A program made the position numbers and the translations under genes. From assembly GCF_000429725.1 (NCBI RefSeq), contig NZ_AUCK01000008.1:93122-157121 (forward strand): 64,000 nucleotides of DNA, given 5' to 3'. Positions 8,276 to 16,948 of this stretch are shown here, one piece after another (positions within the stretch are counted from its first letter, which is position 1; the number at the start of each line of letters is the position of its first letter). The DNA comes from Alkalicoccus chagannorensis DSM 18086. GTDB taxonomy: Bacteria > Bacillota > Bacilli > Bacillales > Salisediminibacteriaceae. Under the pieces are notes generated by a model, which saw only the letters and a program-made list of their open reading frames with translations, did not search any database and had not been told where the DNA came from.

Positions 8276-9160
8276 ATGCAGATGATGGATCAGGAGGCCG
8301 TCGCGAAAAGTCTGCCCAGACGGATTGCGATCAATAAAATCGTCCGTGGATTATTCCTCGGTTCCACGCTGTTCGGCCTCGTTGTCCTCGCTGTCCTTCT
8401 CTACGATGTCATCTCAGACAGCTGGGGATGGCTGAACTGGAATTTCCTCACGAGCGTGGTTTCGTTTGACGCAGCAGAAGCTGGTGTGATCGGAGCCATC
8501 ACCGGAACGTTCTGGCTGATGATGATCACCGGACCGTTAACGATGATCATCGGTGTGGCGACAGCCGTGTTTATTGAGGAGTATGTAAAAGAAGGAAGAG
8601 TGCGGACCTTTTTTGAAACGAATATATCGAACCTTGCCGGTGTTCCATCGATTGTTTTTGGTCTGCTTGGTCTGACCGTTTTCGTCCGTATACTCGGGCT
8701 CGGCTCGGTTGTTCTCGCCGGTGCATTAACGATGTCGCTGCTTGTCCTGCCGATCGTTATCGTCAGTGCACAGGAGGCGCTGCGGGCGGTTCCATCCTAT
8801 CTGCGTGAGGCTTCCTACGGGATGGGGGCGACACGCTGGCAGATGATCCGGAGTGTTGTGCTCCCAGCTGCGCTTCCGAGCATTTTGACAGGGATGATTT
8901 TGTCTATGTCGCGTGCTATTGGAGAAACAGCGCCGCTCATTGCGCTTGGTATTCCGGCGCTGCTGATTCCGCTCCCATCGAGTATGTTCGACAGTTTCAC
9001 CGTACTGCCGGTCCAGATTTATTACTGGACGATCGATGCAGCATTGAATGATGATCTCGCCGCCCTTGCCGCTGCTACCATCATCGTCCTGCTCGTCATG
9101 ATGTTTATATTGAATGCAACTGCGATCCTGGTACGCAATAAATTCCAGAAACGCCTTTAA
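8276..9160 (+). CDS. pstA: Phosphate ABC transporter permease PstA
   Basis: A 294-residue permease partner of PstC, with about six membrane segments and the conserved cytoplasmic loop ([20 protein letters not shown], then [10 protein letters not shown]). AGGGAGGTG inside the end of pstC gives the ribosome binding site; ATG 8276 begins one base after the pstC stop, with ATG 8285 as an alternative. Fourteen bases separate it from pstB. Confidence 0.94.
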   Translation: MQMMDQEAVAKSLPRRIAINKIVRGLFLGSTLFGLVVLAVLLYDVISDSWGWLNWNFLTSVVSFDAAEAGVIGAITGTFWLMMITGPLTMIIGVATAVFIEEYVKEGRVRTFFETNISNLAGVPSIVFGLLGLTVFVRILGLGSVVLAGALTMSLLVLPIVIVSAQEALRAVPSYLREASYGMGATRWQMIRSVVLPAALPSILTGMILSMSRAIGETAPLIALGIPALLIPLPSSMFDSFTVLPVQIYYWTIDAALNDDLAALAAATIIVLLVMMFILNATAILVRNKFQKRL

Positions 9161-9174
9161 AGGAGAGGATTCCT

Positions 9175-9987
9175 ATGACAGAACTATCCATGAAAAAAAA
9201 CGTCTCCATTCAAGAACAGCCTGAGGAAGAAAGGGAATCCGTGTTTGAAGCACAGGGAGTCAACCTCTGGTATGGGCAGACACAAGCACTTCATAACATT
9301 CATCTGAAACAGAGAGAGCAGGAAGTGACCGCGGTCATCGGTCCTTCCGGCTGTGGCAAGTCCACTTATCTGAAGACACTGAATCGGATGGTCGAAATGA
9401 ACCCGGAAGTGCGCATTTCAGGAAATATTTCGTATCGGGGAAGAAACATCTTCAGCCGGCGGTTTCCGGTAGAAGAACTGAGAACGAGAGTCGGCATGGT
9501 ATTCCAGAAACCGAATCCATTCCCGAAATCCGTTTTTGAAAATGTCGCCTACGGCCCGAAGATTCACGGCATCCGGGACAAGCAGCTGCTGGAGCAGATC
9601 GTGGAAGAAAGTCTGAAAGGCGCAGCAATCTGGGAAGAAGTGAAGGACCGCCTTCATGAGAACGCTTTTGGTCTGTCCGGCGGGCAGCAGCAGCGGCTCT
9701 GTATTGCAAGGTGCCTGGCGGTAGAGCCGGATGTCATACTCATGGACGAACCTACGTCTGCGCTCGATCCGAAGTCAACAATGAAAGTAGAGGAGCTCGT
9801 CCGCGAATTAAAAGAAACGTATTCCATTATGATCGTTACACACAACATGCAGCAGGCTGCCCGTATTTCCGATCGTACCGCCTTCTTTCTGAATGGGGAA
9901 GTGGTCGAATGTGATACGACAGATCGTATTTTTTCCAACCCGTCAGACGATCGAACGGAAGATTATATTACCGGGCGTTTCGGATAA
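9175..9987 (+). CDS. pstB: Phosphate ABC transporter ATPase PstB
   Basis: The 270-residue ATP-binding subunit of the Pst transporter. Walker A is GPSGCGKST (about residues 60-68), the signature [15 protein letters not shown] and Walker [14 protein letters not shown]; the switch His is in [12 protein letters not shown]. The body ([28 protein letters not shown]) is diagnostic for PstB. An N-terminal acidic stretch of about 25 residues precedes the domain. It is coupled with phoU, 13 bases downstream. Confidence 0.97.
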   Translation: MTELSMKKNVSIQEQPEEERESVFEAQGVNLWYGQTQALHNIHLKQREQEVTAVIGPSGCGKSTYLKTLNRMVEMNPEVRISGNISYRGRNIFSRRFPVEELRTRVGMVFQKPNPFPKSVFENVAYGPKIHGIRDKQLLEQIVEESLKGAAIWEEVKDRLHENAFGLSGGQQQRLCIARCLAVEPDVILMDEPTSALDPKSTMKVEELVRELKETYSIMIVTHNMQQAARISDRTAFFLNGEVVECDTTDRIFSNPSDDRTEDYITGRFG

Positions 9988-10000
9988 GGAGGGTCATCCC

Positions 10001-10645
10001 ATGATGAGACAAGCTTTTTTTACAGAAATGGAAGATTTAAAAAAAGATCTGCTCGATCTCGGTACCATGGCTGCATCGAGTTTCCAGCGGGTGTATCAAG
10101 CCGCATCCAAAGGAGACAGTGCGTTACTGAAAGACATCATTGAAGAGGATGCTGAGCTGAACAAAGCAGAGATGGAAATCAACGAGAAAGCGACCCTGAT
10201 CATGACGAAGCAGCAGCCGGTAGCGAAAGATCTCCGGCATGTCATTGTCTGCCTGAAGATCAGCAGTGATCTGGAGCGGATCGGCGACTTGAGTGTAGAC
10301 ATGGCCAAAGCGTATCTGCACCTTCGTCACCATGAGGCCTTTGCCGTCTTCGAATCGGACTTTCACTATCTTTTCGATCACGTGTCGGCGATGCTGGATG
10401 ACGTACTCGAATCCTATAAACTCCAGGATCCGCTGAAAGCACAGCAGATAGCGGCCATGGATGACGAAGTAGACAGAGTGTTCGGGAAGTTGATCAAGGA
10501 GATGTTCCAGTCGGAGATGCATCCGGATGAGACGATTCAGCTTGCGTTTACAGCCCGGTACATGGAGCGGATTGGGGATTATTGTACGAACATTGCCGAA
10601 TGGGTGCTGTATGAAGTGAATGGACGCAGGTTTGATTTAAACTGA
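10001..10645 (+). CDS. phoU: Phosphate signalling protein PhoU
   Basis: A 214-residue two-repeat PhoU helical bundle, which links Pst transport to PhoR signalling and binds metals. Both repeats show the typical acidic helices (ISSDLERIGDLSVDMAK, then ARYMERIGDYCTNIAEW), with the E/DxxxD metal motifs. ATG 10001 has AAGGAGGG just upstream. It is the last pst gene; 59 bases separate it from the response regulator-like gene, so read-through is plausible. Confidence 0.95.
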   Translation: MMRQAFFTEMEDLKKDLLDLGTMAASSFQRVYQAASKGDSALLKDIIEEDAELNKAEMEINEKATLIMTKQQPVAKDLRHVIVCLKISSDLERIGDLSVDMAKAYLHLRHHEAFAVFESDFHYLFDHVSAMLDDVLESYKLQDPLKAQQIAAMDDEVDRVFGKLIKEMFQSEMHPDETIQLAFTARYMERIGDYCTNIAEWVLYEVNGRRFDLN

Positions 10646-10704
10646 TACAGCGGTGTCCGATGCGCTGATCGTACGAGGCAGCTTATTTTGCAGCAGGAGG
10701 GCGT

Positions 10705-11421
10705 ATGACGAAAACGATTCTATTTGCCGGAGGAAATGAGGATGAATCCACCGGACTGGCGGAGACAATGCCGGAATGGCAGGTCATCGGCGTGCTGGAA
10801 AAGGACGAATTCTGGAAAGCGCTCAGAACATGGAACATCGACGGAATTGTCGTTTCCTCTACAGAAGATGGCTGGGATGGGCAGCAGATCTGCCGGAGCG
10901 TCCGCGAATCCGGTGTCTGGGTCCCTCTCTTATTCATTACAGACAGCTGCAGTGAATTTGAGTGTGCGCTTCACCTCGAGCTTGGCGTTGATGATTGTAT
11001 GTACCGTCCGGTCGGCATGAAGGAGCTTGCAGCCAGGATGAAAGCGGCTTTCCGCCGAGAATCGCTCGGCCGGCGCAGGGAGCATGGCGGAGAGCGGAAC
11101 GGTGCTATTCTTACGAATGGATGCATCAAGCTCTATGTGGATGACTATCTGCTGAAAGTGCAGGACCAGCCGGTGGATGTGACGAGAAAAGAATGGGAAC
11201 TGCTTCATTACCTGCTGCAGTATCCGGAACAAGTCCACTCCAGGAAGCAGCTTCATCAGATGCTTTATGAATTTGGAGAGTCCGATGATGATCGGATGGT
11301 CGATGTGTTTATCAGCCGGATCCGCGGCAAAATCGAAAAAAACACGAGACGTCCGGAATATATCAAGACGGTCCGGGGTGTCGGTTACTATATGGCAAGA
11401 ATGGCTTCTTCTGCCGGCTGA
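10705..11421 (+). CDS. Atypical OmpR/PhoB-type response regulator lacking the phosphoacceptor Asp
   Basis: A 238-residue protein with a receiver-like domain (1-115) and a winged-helix DNA-binding domain (about 135-232: DVTRKEWELLHYLLQ, then TVRGVGYY). The receiver has lost its active site by my alignment: the N-terminal acidic pair is Gly-Gly (ILFAGGNED), the phosphoacceptor Asp is Ser51 (IVVSSTEDGWDG) and the switch Lys is Arg102 (MYRPVG). No histidine kinase gene lies nearby. It follows phoU and ends in its own terminator. It is likely a phosphorylation-independent regulator, and its place behind the pst genes suggests a role in phosphate control, which is inference. Confidence 0.85.
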   Translation: MTKTILFAGGNEDESTGLAETMPEWQVIGVLEKDEFWKALRTWNIDGIVVSSTEDGWDGQQICRSVRESGVWVPLLFITDSCSEFECALHLELGVDDCMYRPVGMKELAARMKAAFRRESLGRRREHGGERNGAILTNGCIKLYVDDYLLKVQDQPVDVTRKEWELLHYLLQYPEQVHSRKQLHQMLYEFGESDDDRMVDVFISRIRGKIEKNTRRPEYIKTVRGVGYYMARMASSAG

Positions 11422-11438
11422 CAGGAGAAGTTTTTTTT
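11405..11438 (+). terminator. Terminator overlapping the response regulator stop codon
   Basis: CTTCTTCTG (11405-11413) pairs with CAGGAGAAG (11422-11430), followed by eight T. The TGA stop is in the loop, so the coding sequence and terminator share bases. Confidence 0.9.
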
Positions 11439-11465
11439 GCGGTATCAAGGAAATTTTACTATAAT
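11437..11465 (+). promoter_or_regulatory. Sigma-A type promoter of yisL
   Basis: TTGCGG at 11437-11442, a 17-base spacer and a perfect TATAAT at 11460-11465. The -35 box overlaps the T-tract of the preceding terminator. Confidence 0.75.
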
Positions 11466-11498
11466 AGCAGAAGTGTGATTTGTGGAAGGGAGGGAAAG

Positions 11499-11867
11499 AT
11501 GTTGGGAAGTTATGATATGTTTCTGCACTCCCACTCGCTGTTCTGGCTGGTGAGTGTTGTTTTGTTTGTACTGATTGCTGTTTTTTACCGTTCCGGCAGA
11601 GCGAAGCCGGCAAAGATCATGCATATGGTGCTGAGGGTGTTCTACATCCTGCTTTTGATTACAGGAATCGCGATGATTATCATGAATCCATACTGGGCGA
11701 CAGTCGTGAAAGGCATGCTGGCATTCTGGCTGATTTTTGTGATGGAACTCATTGCCACACGGAGCGGCAAGGGAACCCTGCAAGGAACACAGAAAACAGT
11801 GTTCTGGATTCAGTTCATTGTGGCACTTGTCGTCGTCCTGATTTTCGGTTTCGTCGTAACAGGCTGA
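11499..11867 (+). CDS. yisL: YisL family (UPF0344/DUF1516) membrane protein
   Basis: A 122-residue protein with four predicted membrane helices, matching the small YisL family in length and in its start (YDMFLHSHSLFWLVS). The function of the family is not known. ATG 11499 follows GGAGGGA closely; the longer upstream frame has no ribosome binding site. It has its own promoter, and a bidirectional terminator separates it from the convergent KTSC-like gene. Confidence 0.8.
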   Translation: MLGSYDMFLHSHSLFWLVSVVLFVLIAVFYRSGRAKPAKIMHMVLRVFYILLLITGIAMIIMNPYWATVVKGMLAFWLIFVMELIATRSGKGTLQGTQKTVFWIQFIVALVVVLIFGFVVTG

Positions 11868-11926
11868 TCGAATGTGGAATAGAACCGGGGCATGGGGCTC
11901 GTCATTCGAGCGCTGTCCACGTAAAG

Positions 11927-11960
11927 AATCCCCCTGCGGCAGGTACGCCGCAGGGGGATT
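11927..11960. terminator. Bidirectional stem-loop between convergent genes
   Basis: AATCCCCCTGCGGC at 11927-11940 is perfectly complementary to GCCGCAGGGGGATT at 11947-11960 (14 bp, loop AGGTAC). It lies between yisL (+) and the KTSC-like gene (-). T-tracts are short, so termination strength is uncertain. Confidence 0.75.
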
Positions 11961-11967
11961 CCGCGTA

Positions 11968-12186
11968 TTATCCGTGTACGTCAGTAGAAGGGAACTTTTC
12001 CTTAATTTTATCATCAAAGAAGGCTTCCATATCATCTGACCTCATCATGCCGAGGTATTCCGTTTCTCTTACTTCGTAAAAGATCTGGTAGCCGCCGTCC
12101 TGGTAACGCACGTGCAGCTGCTTCAACTCCTCATCAAACCCGATTTTCTCAAAACGTCCACTGTGAAGATTGGACCATTCCATCAT
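11968..12186 (-). CDS. Small KTSC-like domain protein
   Basis: A 72-residue protein resembling the KTSC domain (pattern: hydrophobic IGFDEELKQLHVRYQDGG, then YEV and a C-terminal DKIKEKFP). KTSC domains occur alone or fused to nucleic-acid enzymes, but their role is unclear. The start is ATG 12186 (or the adjacent ATG 12183) with AGGGGG upstream; the long upstream extension of this frame has no such site. It is a single gene, convergent with yisL. Confidence 0.7.
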   Translation of the reverse strand: MMEWSNLHSGRFEKIGFDEELKQLHVRYQDGGYQIFYEVRETEYLGMMRSDDMEAFFDDKIKEKFPSTDVHG

Positions 12187-12590
12187 CAGACCCCCTTCTC
12201 TTTCCTTACAGGAAAGGTAGTTTATTTCTCTTTTCCCATCGTAAAGTCTTTGCAAACAATCTTTTTTCGCCGCACAGGAAGAAATCCGTCTGACAGCTCT
12301 GCCGAAGAAGCGGACATGACCCGCACACCCCTGGGTGGGAGCCGGGGAAGCTCCGTTTGCAGACGCCTGCCAATCCAGCTCACCTGATGTCAGGCAGAAG
12401 CCGGCTGGAAGAAGCAGAGGCGGTAATGCATCCCTCTGATGCAAACGTCCACGTGGAGCGAAAAGCTCCTGCCGGACCATCCATCCCGACTCGACGTCCG
12501 CAGAAAAAGCGTGGCTGAGCAAAACGGTGTGTTATAATAGTTGCATACTTAGTTCGGCTTTGACTAGATAATGAAGGGGCGGATGGTGGT
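12187..12590. other. Long divergent intergenic region, no known RNA recognised
   Basis: About 400 bases between the divergent KTSC-like gene and the GGDEF/EAL gene. It is rich in inverted repeats (for example GGAGC..GCTCC around 12330-12350 and GTCAGGC/GCCTGAC-like pairs). A TATAAT at 12533-12538 with a poor -35 may serve the downstream gene. I looked for c-di-GMP riboswitch landmarks because an EAL gene follows and found none. Confidence 0.5.
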
Positions 12591-14300
12591 ATGAGCGGGA
12601 AAGAAGAGAGGGGAGCGGGATCATGGATCTCGTTTCAGGAATGGGCGGGAGAAGAACCCGCTTTGGCAGGGGACGAGCTTCTCGGTGCTTTTTCCACCAT
12701 ATCCTGTGCTGTTATCCTGGATCCGGAGGGGAAGATCCAGGCTTGTACAGAAACGTTTGCAGCCGATATGGGAGCCGCCGGGAAATCAGGATCATACCGG
12801 CAGCTGGTCGATCCTTCGAGTGCAGGCGGAGAATGGGAAAGGCTGAGTGCCAACCTGGCAGAGAAAAAGTCCGGCACGTATACACTCGTTTTGAACAGCA
12901 GCAGCAAGAAAACGTACCGTGTGTCGATGTCCTATATCGACCTTCCCGATCAAGGTGTCTACCTCCTGCTGCATGAAGATATCAGCTGCCTTGCGCACTC
13001 AGAGGAAGTACTGCTGACGCTGCATCACCGGGACGAATTGACAGGGCTGAAAAATCGAAAAAAGCTGGAAACGAAGCTCTCGGACAAGATGCATCGATCG
13101 GATGCGGCGACACTGCTGCTGCTGGATATCGAAAGGTTTACATATTTCAATGATACCCTCGGGCATTTCACGGGAGACGAACTGATCAGACAGATCGCTG
13201 CGGCATTAGCCGCGCTCGAGCAGGAGACGGTGGAGCTTTACCGGTACGGGGGCGATAAATTTGCGTTTCTGATCGAGGGGATTTTCGATCAACAAAGCAT
13301 TCAGCCGTTTCTTGACCGCGTGCTGTATCTGTTTCATACTCCCTTCTTTGTTCATAACAAAGAGGTCAATCTGTCTGTCCGTATCGGGGCCTCCCGGATC
13401 CCCGAAGATGCAGGAACGGTTGAACAGCTGCTGAAACACACCTCCATGGCTGCGCAGCACGCAAAGAACCAGCCGATGGGAACAAGCGTGTATTTTCATC
13501 CTGCGCTCCCAGAACAATACGACCGGAAAATGTGGCTGGAAACCCGTCTGCGCAGAGCCGTAGAAGATGTTGCGTTTCACCTTGTCTATCAGCCTCAGAT
13601 CAGTCTCCGCACCGGAGGAATCACAGGTGTGGAGGCGTTGATCCGATGGGAGGACGAGGAGCTCGGACTGGTGCCTCCCAGCGTTTTTCTGCCTGCTGCG
13701 GAAGAAGCCGGCTGGATGCCGGCTGTTGACAGCTGGGTGCTGAAAGAAGCCTGCAGACAGGGCGCAGAGTGGTACCGGAAGGGAAAGCCTCTTCGTATAG
13801 GAGTGAATATCTCCCCGTCTCAATTTCAGGACAGACGTTTCTCACGTCTCGTCCAGGAAACGCTCGAACATACAGGACTCCCCGCTTCTTATTTGAACAT
13901 TGAAATCACGGAAAACGATCTGCTGCATCATCAATCCGACAACGTCAGGACATTGAAAGAGCTGAAGTCCGCCGGCGTCCGTGTTTCCATCGATGATTTC
14001 GGCACCGGCTACAGCTCCCTCTCCTACCTGAGGCAGTTTCCCGTGGACACGTTAAAAATAGACAAATCCTTTATCAAGGAGATGGTGGACAACAAAAACG
14101 ATCAGGCCATCGTCACCTCCATCATCCAGCTCGCCCACAACATGAACATGAAAGTCACGGCCGAAGGAGTGGAACAAGCCGACGTGTTCCCATATTTGAA
14201 AAAACTGCAGTGTGACGAAATGCAGGGCTTTTATTACAGCAGGCCTCTTCCGCCGGAAGCGGTGTATCACTATACTCCAGTACATGAAGGAAAAGCCTAG
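12591..14300 (+). CDS. GGDEF-EAL protein, probable c-di-GMP phosphodiesterase
   Basis: A 569-residue soluble protein: PAS-like N-terminal part (about 30-135), GGDEF domain (about 145-300) and EAL domain (about 310-555). The GGDEF site reads YGGDKF, with Glu changed to Lys, so cyclase activity is doubtful. The EAL domain keeps GVEALIRW, VNISPSQF, NIEITEN, IDDFGTGYSSLSYL, LKIDKSF, AEGVEQ and QGFYYSRP, so c-di-GMP hydrolysis to pGpG is likely, with the GGDEF part perhaps a GTP sensor. No membrane segment is seen. AAGGGG lies upstream of ATG 12591. Confidence 0.92.
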   Translation: MSGKEERGAGSWISFQEWAGEEPALAGDELLGAFSTISCAVILDPEGKIQACTETFAADMGAAGKSGSYRQLVDPSSAGGEWERLSANLAEKKSGTYTLVLNSSSKKTYRVSMSYIDLPDQGVYLLLHEDISCLAHSEEVLLTLHHRDELTGLKNRKKLETKLSDKMHRSDAATLLLLDIERFTYFNDTLGHFTGDELIRQIAAALAALEQETVELYRYGGDKFAFLIEGIFDQQSIQPFLDRVLYLFHTPFFVHNKEVNLSVRIGASRIPEDAGTVEQLLKHTSMAAQHAKNQPMGTSVYFHPALPEQYDRKMWLETRLRRAVEDVAFHLVYQPQISLRTGGITGVEALIRWEDEELGLVPPSVFLPAAEEAGWMPAVDSWVLKEACRQGAEWYRKGKPLRIGVNISPSQFQDRRFSRLVQETLEHTGLPASYLNIEITENDLLHHQSDNVRTLKELKSAGVRVSIDDFGTGYSSLSYLRQFPVDTLKIDKSFIKEMVDNKNDQAIVTSIIQLAHNMNMKVTAEGVEQADVFPYLKKLQCDEMQGFYYSRPLPPEAVYHYTPVHEGKA

Positions 14301-14377
14301 AGGGAAACGGCTTGAATCGCGGCGGTTTTCCAGGTATGCTGGGACGCAGACATGGCTCATAGAAAGGAGGAAGCGTT

Positions 14378-14638
14378 GTGGAGGCAATCATGAAATGGAC
14401 AGGCCTCGTTCTATTCGCTGGATGGCTGGCAGCCATGGCGGTGAATTACGGCATCTACAATGAATCCACCGATCCTGCGTTCATCTCCCCCTTCTGGGAT
14501 GGCATCGTGTTTATGCTGCTGATGCTCGGGGTCTACCACTTAATCTGGAAAAGCTTTATGTATAAGCCGTCGACGGCATCTATTCAGCTTGCTGCGGGTG
14601 GCGCTCTGTCGCTGACGGCAGCCCTGCTGCTGCTCTGA
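14378..14638 (+). CDS. Small three-helix membrane protein, unknown
   Basis: An 86-residue protein with three predicted membrane helices (about 5-22, 40-58 and 66-85). I do not recognise a family. GTG 14378 has GAAAGGAGG at 14362-14370 with good spacing; ATG 14390 is an alternative. It lies 77 bases after the GGDEF/EAL gene and ends in a strong terminator, so the two may be co-transcribed. Confidence 0.65.
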   Translation: MEAIMKWTGLVLFAGWLAAMAVNYGIYNESTDPAFISPFWDGIVFMLLMLGVYHLIWKSFMYKPSTASIQLAAGGALSLTAALLLL

Positions 14639-14676
14639 TCAGCGGAACGCATGACAGCAGAACAAAGCGGGAATGC

Positions 14677-14708
14677 ATCGCGCCGGGAGGGCCTTCCGGC
14701 GCGATTTT
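14677..14708 (+). terminator. Rho-independent terminator
   Basis: ATCGCGCCGG (14677-14686) pairs with CCGGCGCGAT (14696-14705), then TTTT. A second T-tract (14755-14761) lies just before R1 copy c. Confidence 0.85.
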
Positions 14709-14761
14709 GCCCTGGATCGACAACAGGTTACGGCACTGCGGCATACGCGGCGCTTTTTTTT

Positions 14762-14893
14762 GAAGAATCGGAATGTATAAGTTTTCATAGAAGAAGCCGG
14801 CGGCTCTTTCAACTGCTCGGGAAGCATGAAGAACCCATGCTCCCCTCAAAGAACTTGCGGTACACGCCGTTCCGATCAAAAGGCGCTTTTATT
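14762..14893 (+). repeat. R1 intergenic repeat, copy c
   Basis: Starts TCGGAATGTATAAGTTTTCA after a run of eight T, ends TTCCGATCAAAAGGCGCTTTTATTC. Its stem differs in sequence from other copies but keeps pairing: GGGAAGCATG with CATGC.TCCC, where copies b and d have GGGAAGAAAG-type arms. Confidence 0.8.
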
Positions 14894-15053
14894 CCTCGTA
14901 GAAAGCAGGAGATGTCATAGGAAGCTGTCGTCTGCTGCGTGCGCTTCTTCTTCAGGAGCCGTCCCTGGTTCAGGAGCAGGTATCAAGTACATCTTTTGAA
15001 TAGTGAACAGACCTGTATGGAAAGGAGAGAAGGCACACTAGTGCCGAATCACC

Positions 15054-16232
15054 ATGTCACGAATTCACTTAATACAACAGTCACATCTCTTCACGCCAGA
15101 GGACGAAGGGCAGGCGGACATTCTCATCGCCGGCGGTCGTATTGCGGCTGTCCGCAGTCGGATTGAACCTTCCGATGAGATGGAAGTAACGGACGGAAGA
15201 GGCCTGGTGGCCGTTCCGGGTCTGGTAGATGGCCATGTGCATATTACTGGAGGAGGAGGGGAAGGTGGTTTTCATACGAGAACCCCTCCGCTGGCGCTTC
15301 AGGACTGCCTGGAAGCGGGGGTGACGACCGTCGTCGGTGTAATCGGTACGGATGGGATTACCCGATCGATGGAGGATCTTACAGCCTCAGCAAAAGGGCT
15401 GACGAATGAAGGCCTCTCCTGCTATTGCATGACAGGAAGCTACCATTTTCCTCTTCAGACCTTAACAGGATCCATCCAGAAAGACCTGCTGTTCGTTCAG
15501 GAGATAATCGGGACGGGAGAAGCGGCCGTAGCGGATCATCGGAGCTCCCAGCCGTCGCTGCAGCAGCTGAAAGAAGCAGCAGCGGCATCAAGAACCGGTG
15601 GCATGCTGGCAGGGAAGGGTGGAAAGATGATTGTGCATGTCGGTCCCGGCGCGGAGCATGTAACCCTGTTGGAACAAGCCGTTCGGGAGTCCGACCTTCC
15701 GATCACGCAATTTCTTCCTACCCATATCAATCGGAGCAGAGGCCTGCTGGAGGCCGGAAGACGCTTTGCTGAAGCTGGGGGAATAATTGATTTGACGACC
15801 AGTGCGCTCCAAGTAGACGATGAGCTGCTTGAGCCGGCACGTGCGTATATGTGGCTGAAAGAGCAGGGTGTTCCGGCAGACGCGGTGACGTTTTCCTCCG
15901 ATGCACAGGGGAGCCTGCCAGTCTTCGATGAACAGGGATCTTTTTCTCATCTTGGAGTCGGTCGAATGAGCAGCATGCTGCATGCCCTGCAGTCCTTGTA
16001 TCTGCACCATCGTCTGCCGCTGGAAGAAGCCCTGCGGCCGGTCACGTCATCTCCCGCTGCCGCCCTCGGTTTGAAGGAAAAAGGGAGGCTGAAAGCGGGA
16101 TTTGATGCAGATCTGCTGCTTGTAAACAAAGAGACGCTGGAACCGGCCTACATGATGGCGCGGGGCAGCTGGCTCAAAACCCCCGGGTGGACGAAGGCAG
16201 CTGCGTTCGAACAGGGTCAGGACGTCACTTGA
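15054..16232 (+). CDS. iadA: Beta-aspartyl (isoaspartyl) dipeptidase
   Basis: A 392-residue amidohydrolase-family metallopeptidase that cleaves isoaspartyl dipeptides left by damaged proteins; the length matches E. coli IadA (about 390). The metal motif HVH is in DGHVHITGGGGEGG (about residues 60-73); VHVGPG and the SSDAQGSLP region carry further metal and catalytic residues. ATG 15054 is the first possible start after an in-frame stop at 15039, but the only clear ribosome binding site (AAGGAGAG at 15021-15028) is 25 bases away. Single gene. Confidence 0.9.
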   Translation: MSRIHLIQQSHLFTPEDEGQADILIAGGRIAAVRSRIEPSDEMEVTDGRGLVAVPGLVDGHVHITGGGGEGGFHTRTPPLALQDCLEAGVTTVVGVIGTDGITRSMEDLTASAKGLTNEGLSCYCMTGSYHFPLQTLTGSIQKDLLFVQEIIGTGEAAVADHRSSQPSLQQLKEAAAASRTGGMLAGKGGKMIVHVGPGAEHVTLLEQAVRESDLPITQFLPTHINRSRGLLEAGRRFAEAGGIIDLTTSALQVDDELLEPARAYMWLKEQGVPADAVTFSSDAQGSLPVFDEQGSFSHLGVGRMSSMLHALQSLYLHHRLPLEEALRPVTSSPAAALGLKEKGRLKAGFDADLLLVNKETLEPAYMMARGSWLKTPGWTKAAAFEQGQDVT

Positions 16233-16303
16233 AGAAAACGGTAGTCAGAACGTGTCCGATCCGGTATGATTAGGTCATAATCAGGAAGAAAGAGGGACGG
16301 TAT

Positions 16304-16933
16304 ATGCGTACTATAACGACCGTATGCATGCTCCTCCTGCTCGCTGCTTGTTCGGATGACAGCAATGACGAAGAACAGGAGAGCAGCGCAGACGAGCAGG
16401 AGCTGCAGGAGCTGGAAGCGGAAGTCCAGAACATAGAAGAACAGCTGCAGCAGACGGAAGCAGAATTGGAGTCTGTCCAGGAGCAGAGAGAAGCATTGTA
16501 TGAAGAAAATATGCAGCTCAAAGATGACGTGCTGACGATGAAAGAACAGCAGCTGGAAGAACGGCAGCAGGCGGATGAACGGCTGTCAGAGCAGGATGAG
16601 GTCCGGCACGCAGTGTACGATTTCTTTTTTGCCATGCATGATGGGGATGCAGACAGACTGCAGGATCTGACCAGCAGCGCTGTGGAAGTAGATGAAGCAG
16701 AGGAAGTACTCCGGATGATGGATGAAGAACCAGAACGGTCGATGCACTTTATCCAGCTGCAGCAGACGGCAGCTCTCCACGCAGAGGACGTAGTTGTCGA
16801 TGGGGAGAGCGCTTTCGCTGAAGTGTCCATGTTTGAAGCGGAAGAAGATGAACTATCCCTCCGCGGCATTGTTGAAATCGAATGGGAGAAGGACGATGCG
16901 TGGCAGGTTGTATCCATGCAGTACTTACAGTAG
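16304..16933 (+). CDS. Coiled-coil lipoprotein, unknown
   Basis: A 209-residue predicted lipoprotein: signal peptide with lipobox LAAC (Cys16), an acidic Gln/Glu-rich coiled coil (about 30-100) and a globular C-terminal domain of about 105 residues (VRHAVYDFFFAMHDGD...) that resembles SnoaL/NTF2-like stress domains only loosely. Function not recognised. It ends 15 bases before pcp and may share its transcript. Confidence 0.7.
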   Translation: MRTITTVCMLLLLAACSDDSNDEEQESSADEQELQELEAEVQNIEEQLQQTEAELESVQEQREALYEENMQLKDDVLTMKEQQLEERQQADERLSEQDEVRHAVYDFFFAMHDGDADRLQDLTSSAVEVDEAEEVLRMMDEEPERSMHFIQLQQTAALHAEDVVVDGESAFAEVSMFEAEEDELSLRGIVEIEWEKDDAWQVVSMQYLQ

Positions 16934-16948
16934 GGAAAGGGTGAGTGA

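Noticed and set aside
12187-12590. c-di-GMP riboswitch before the GGDEF/EAL gene
   Set aside because: None of the conserved class I or II landmarks could be found by eye.
14639-14827. Minus-strand ORFs in R1 copies (also at 3799-4155 and 5446-5652)
   Set aside because: Similar short peptides recur only because the repeat recurs; no ribosome binding sites.
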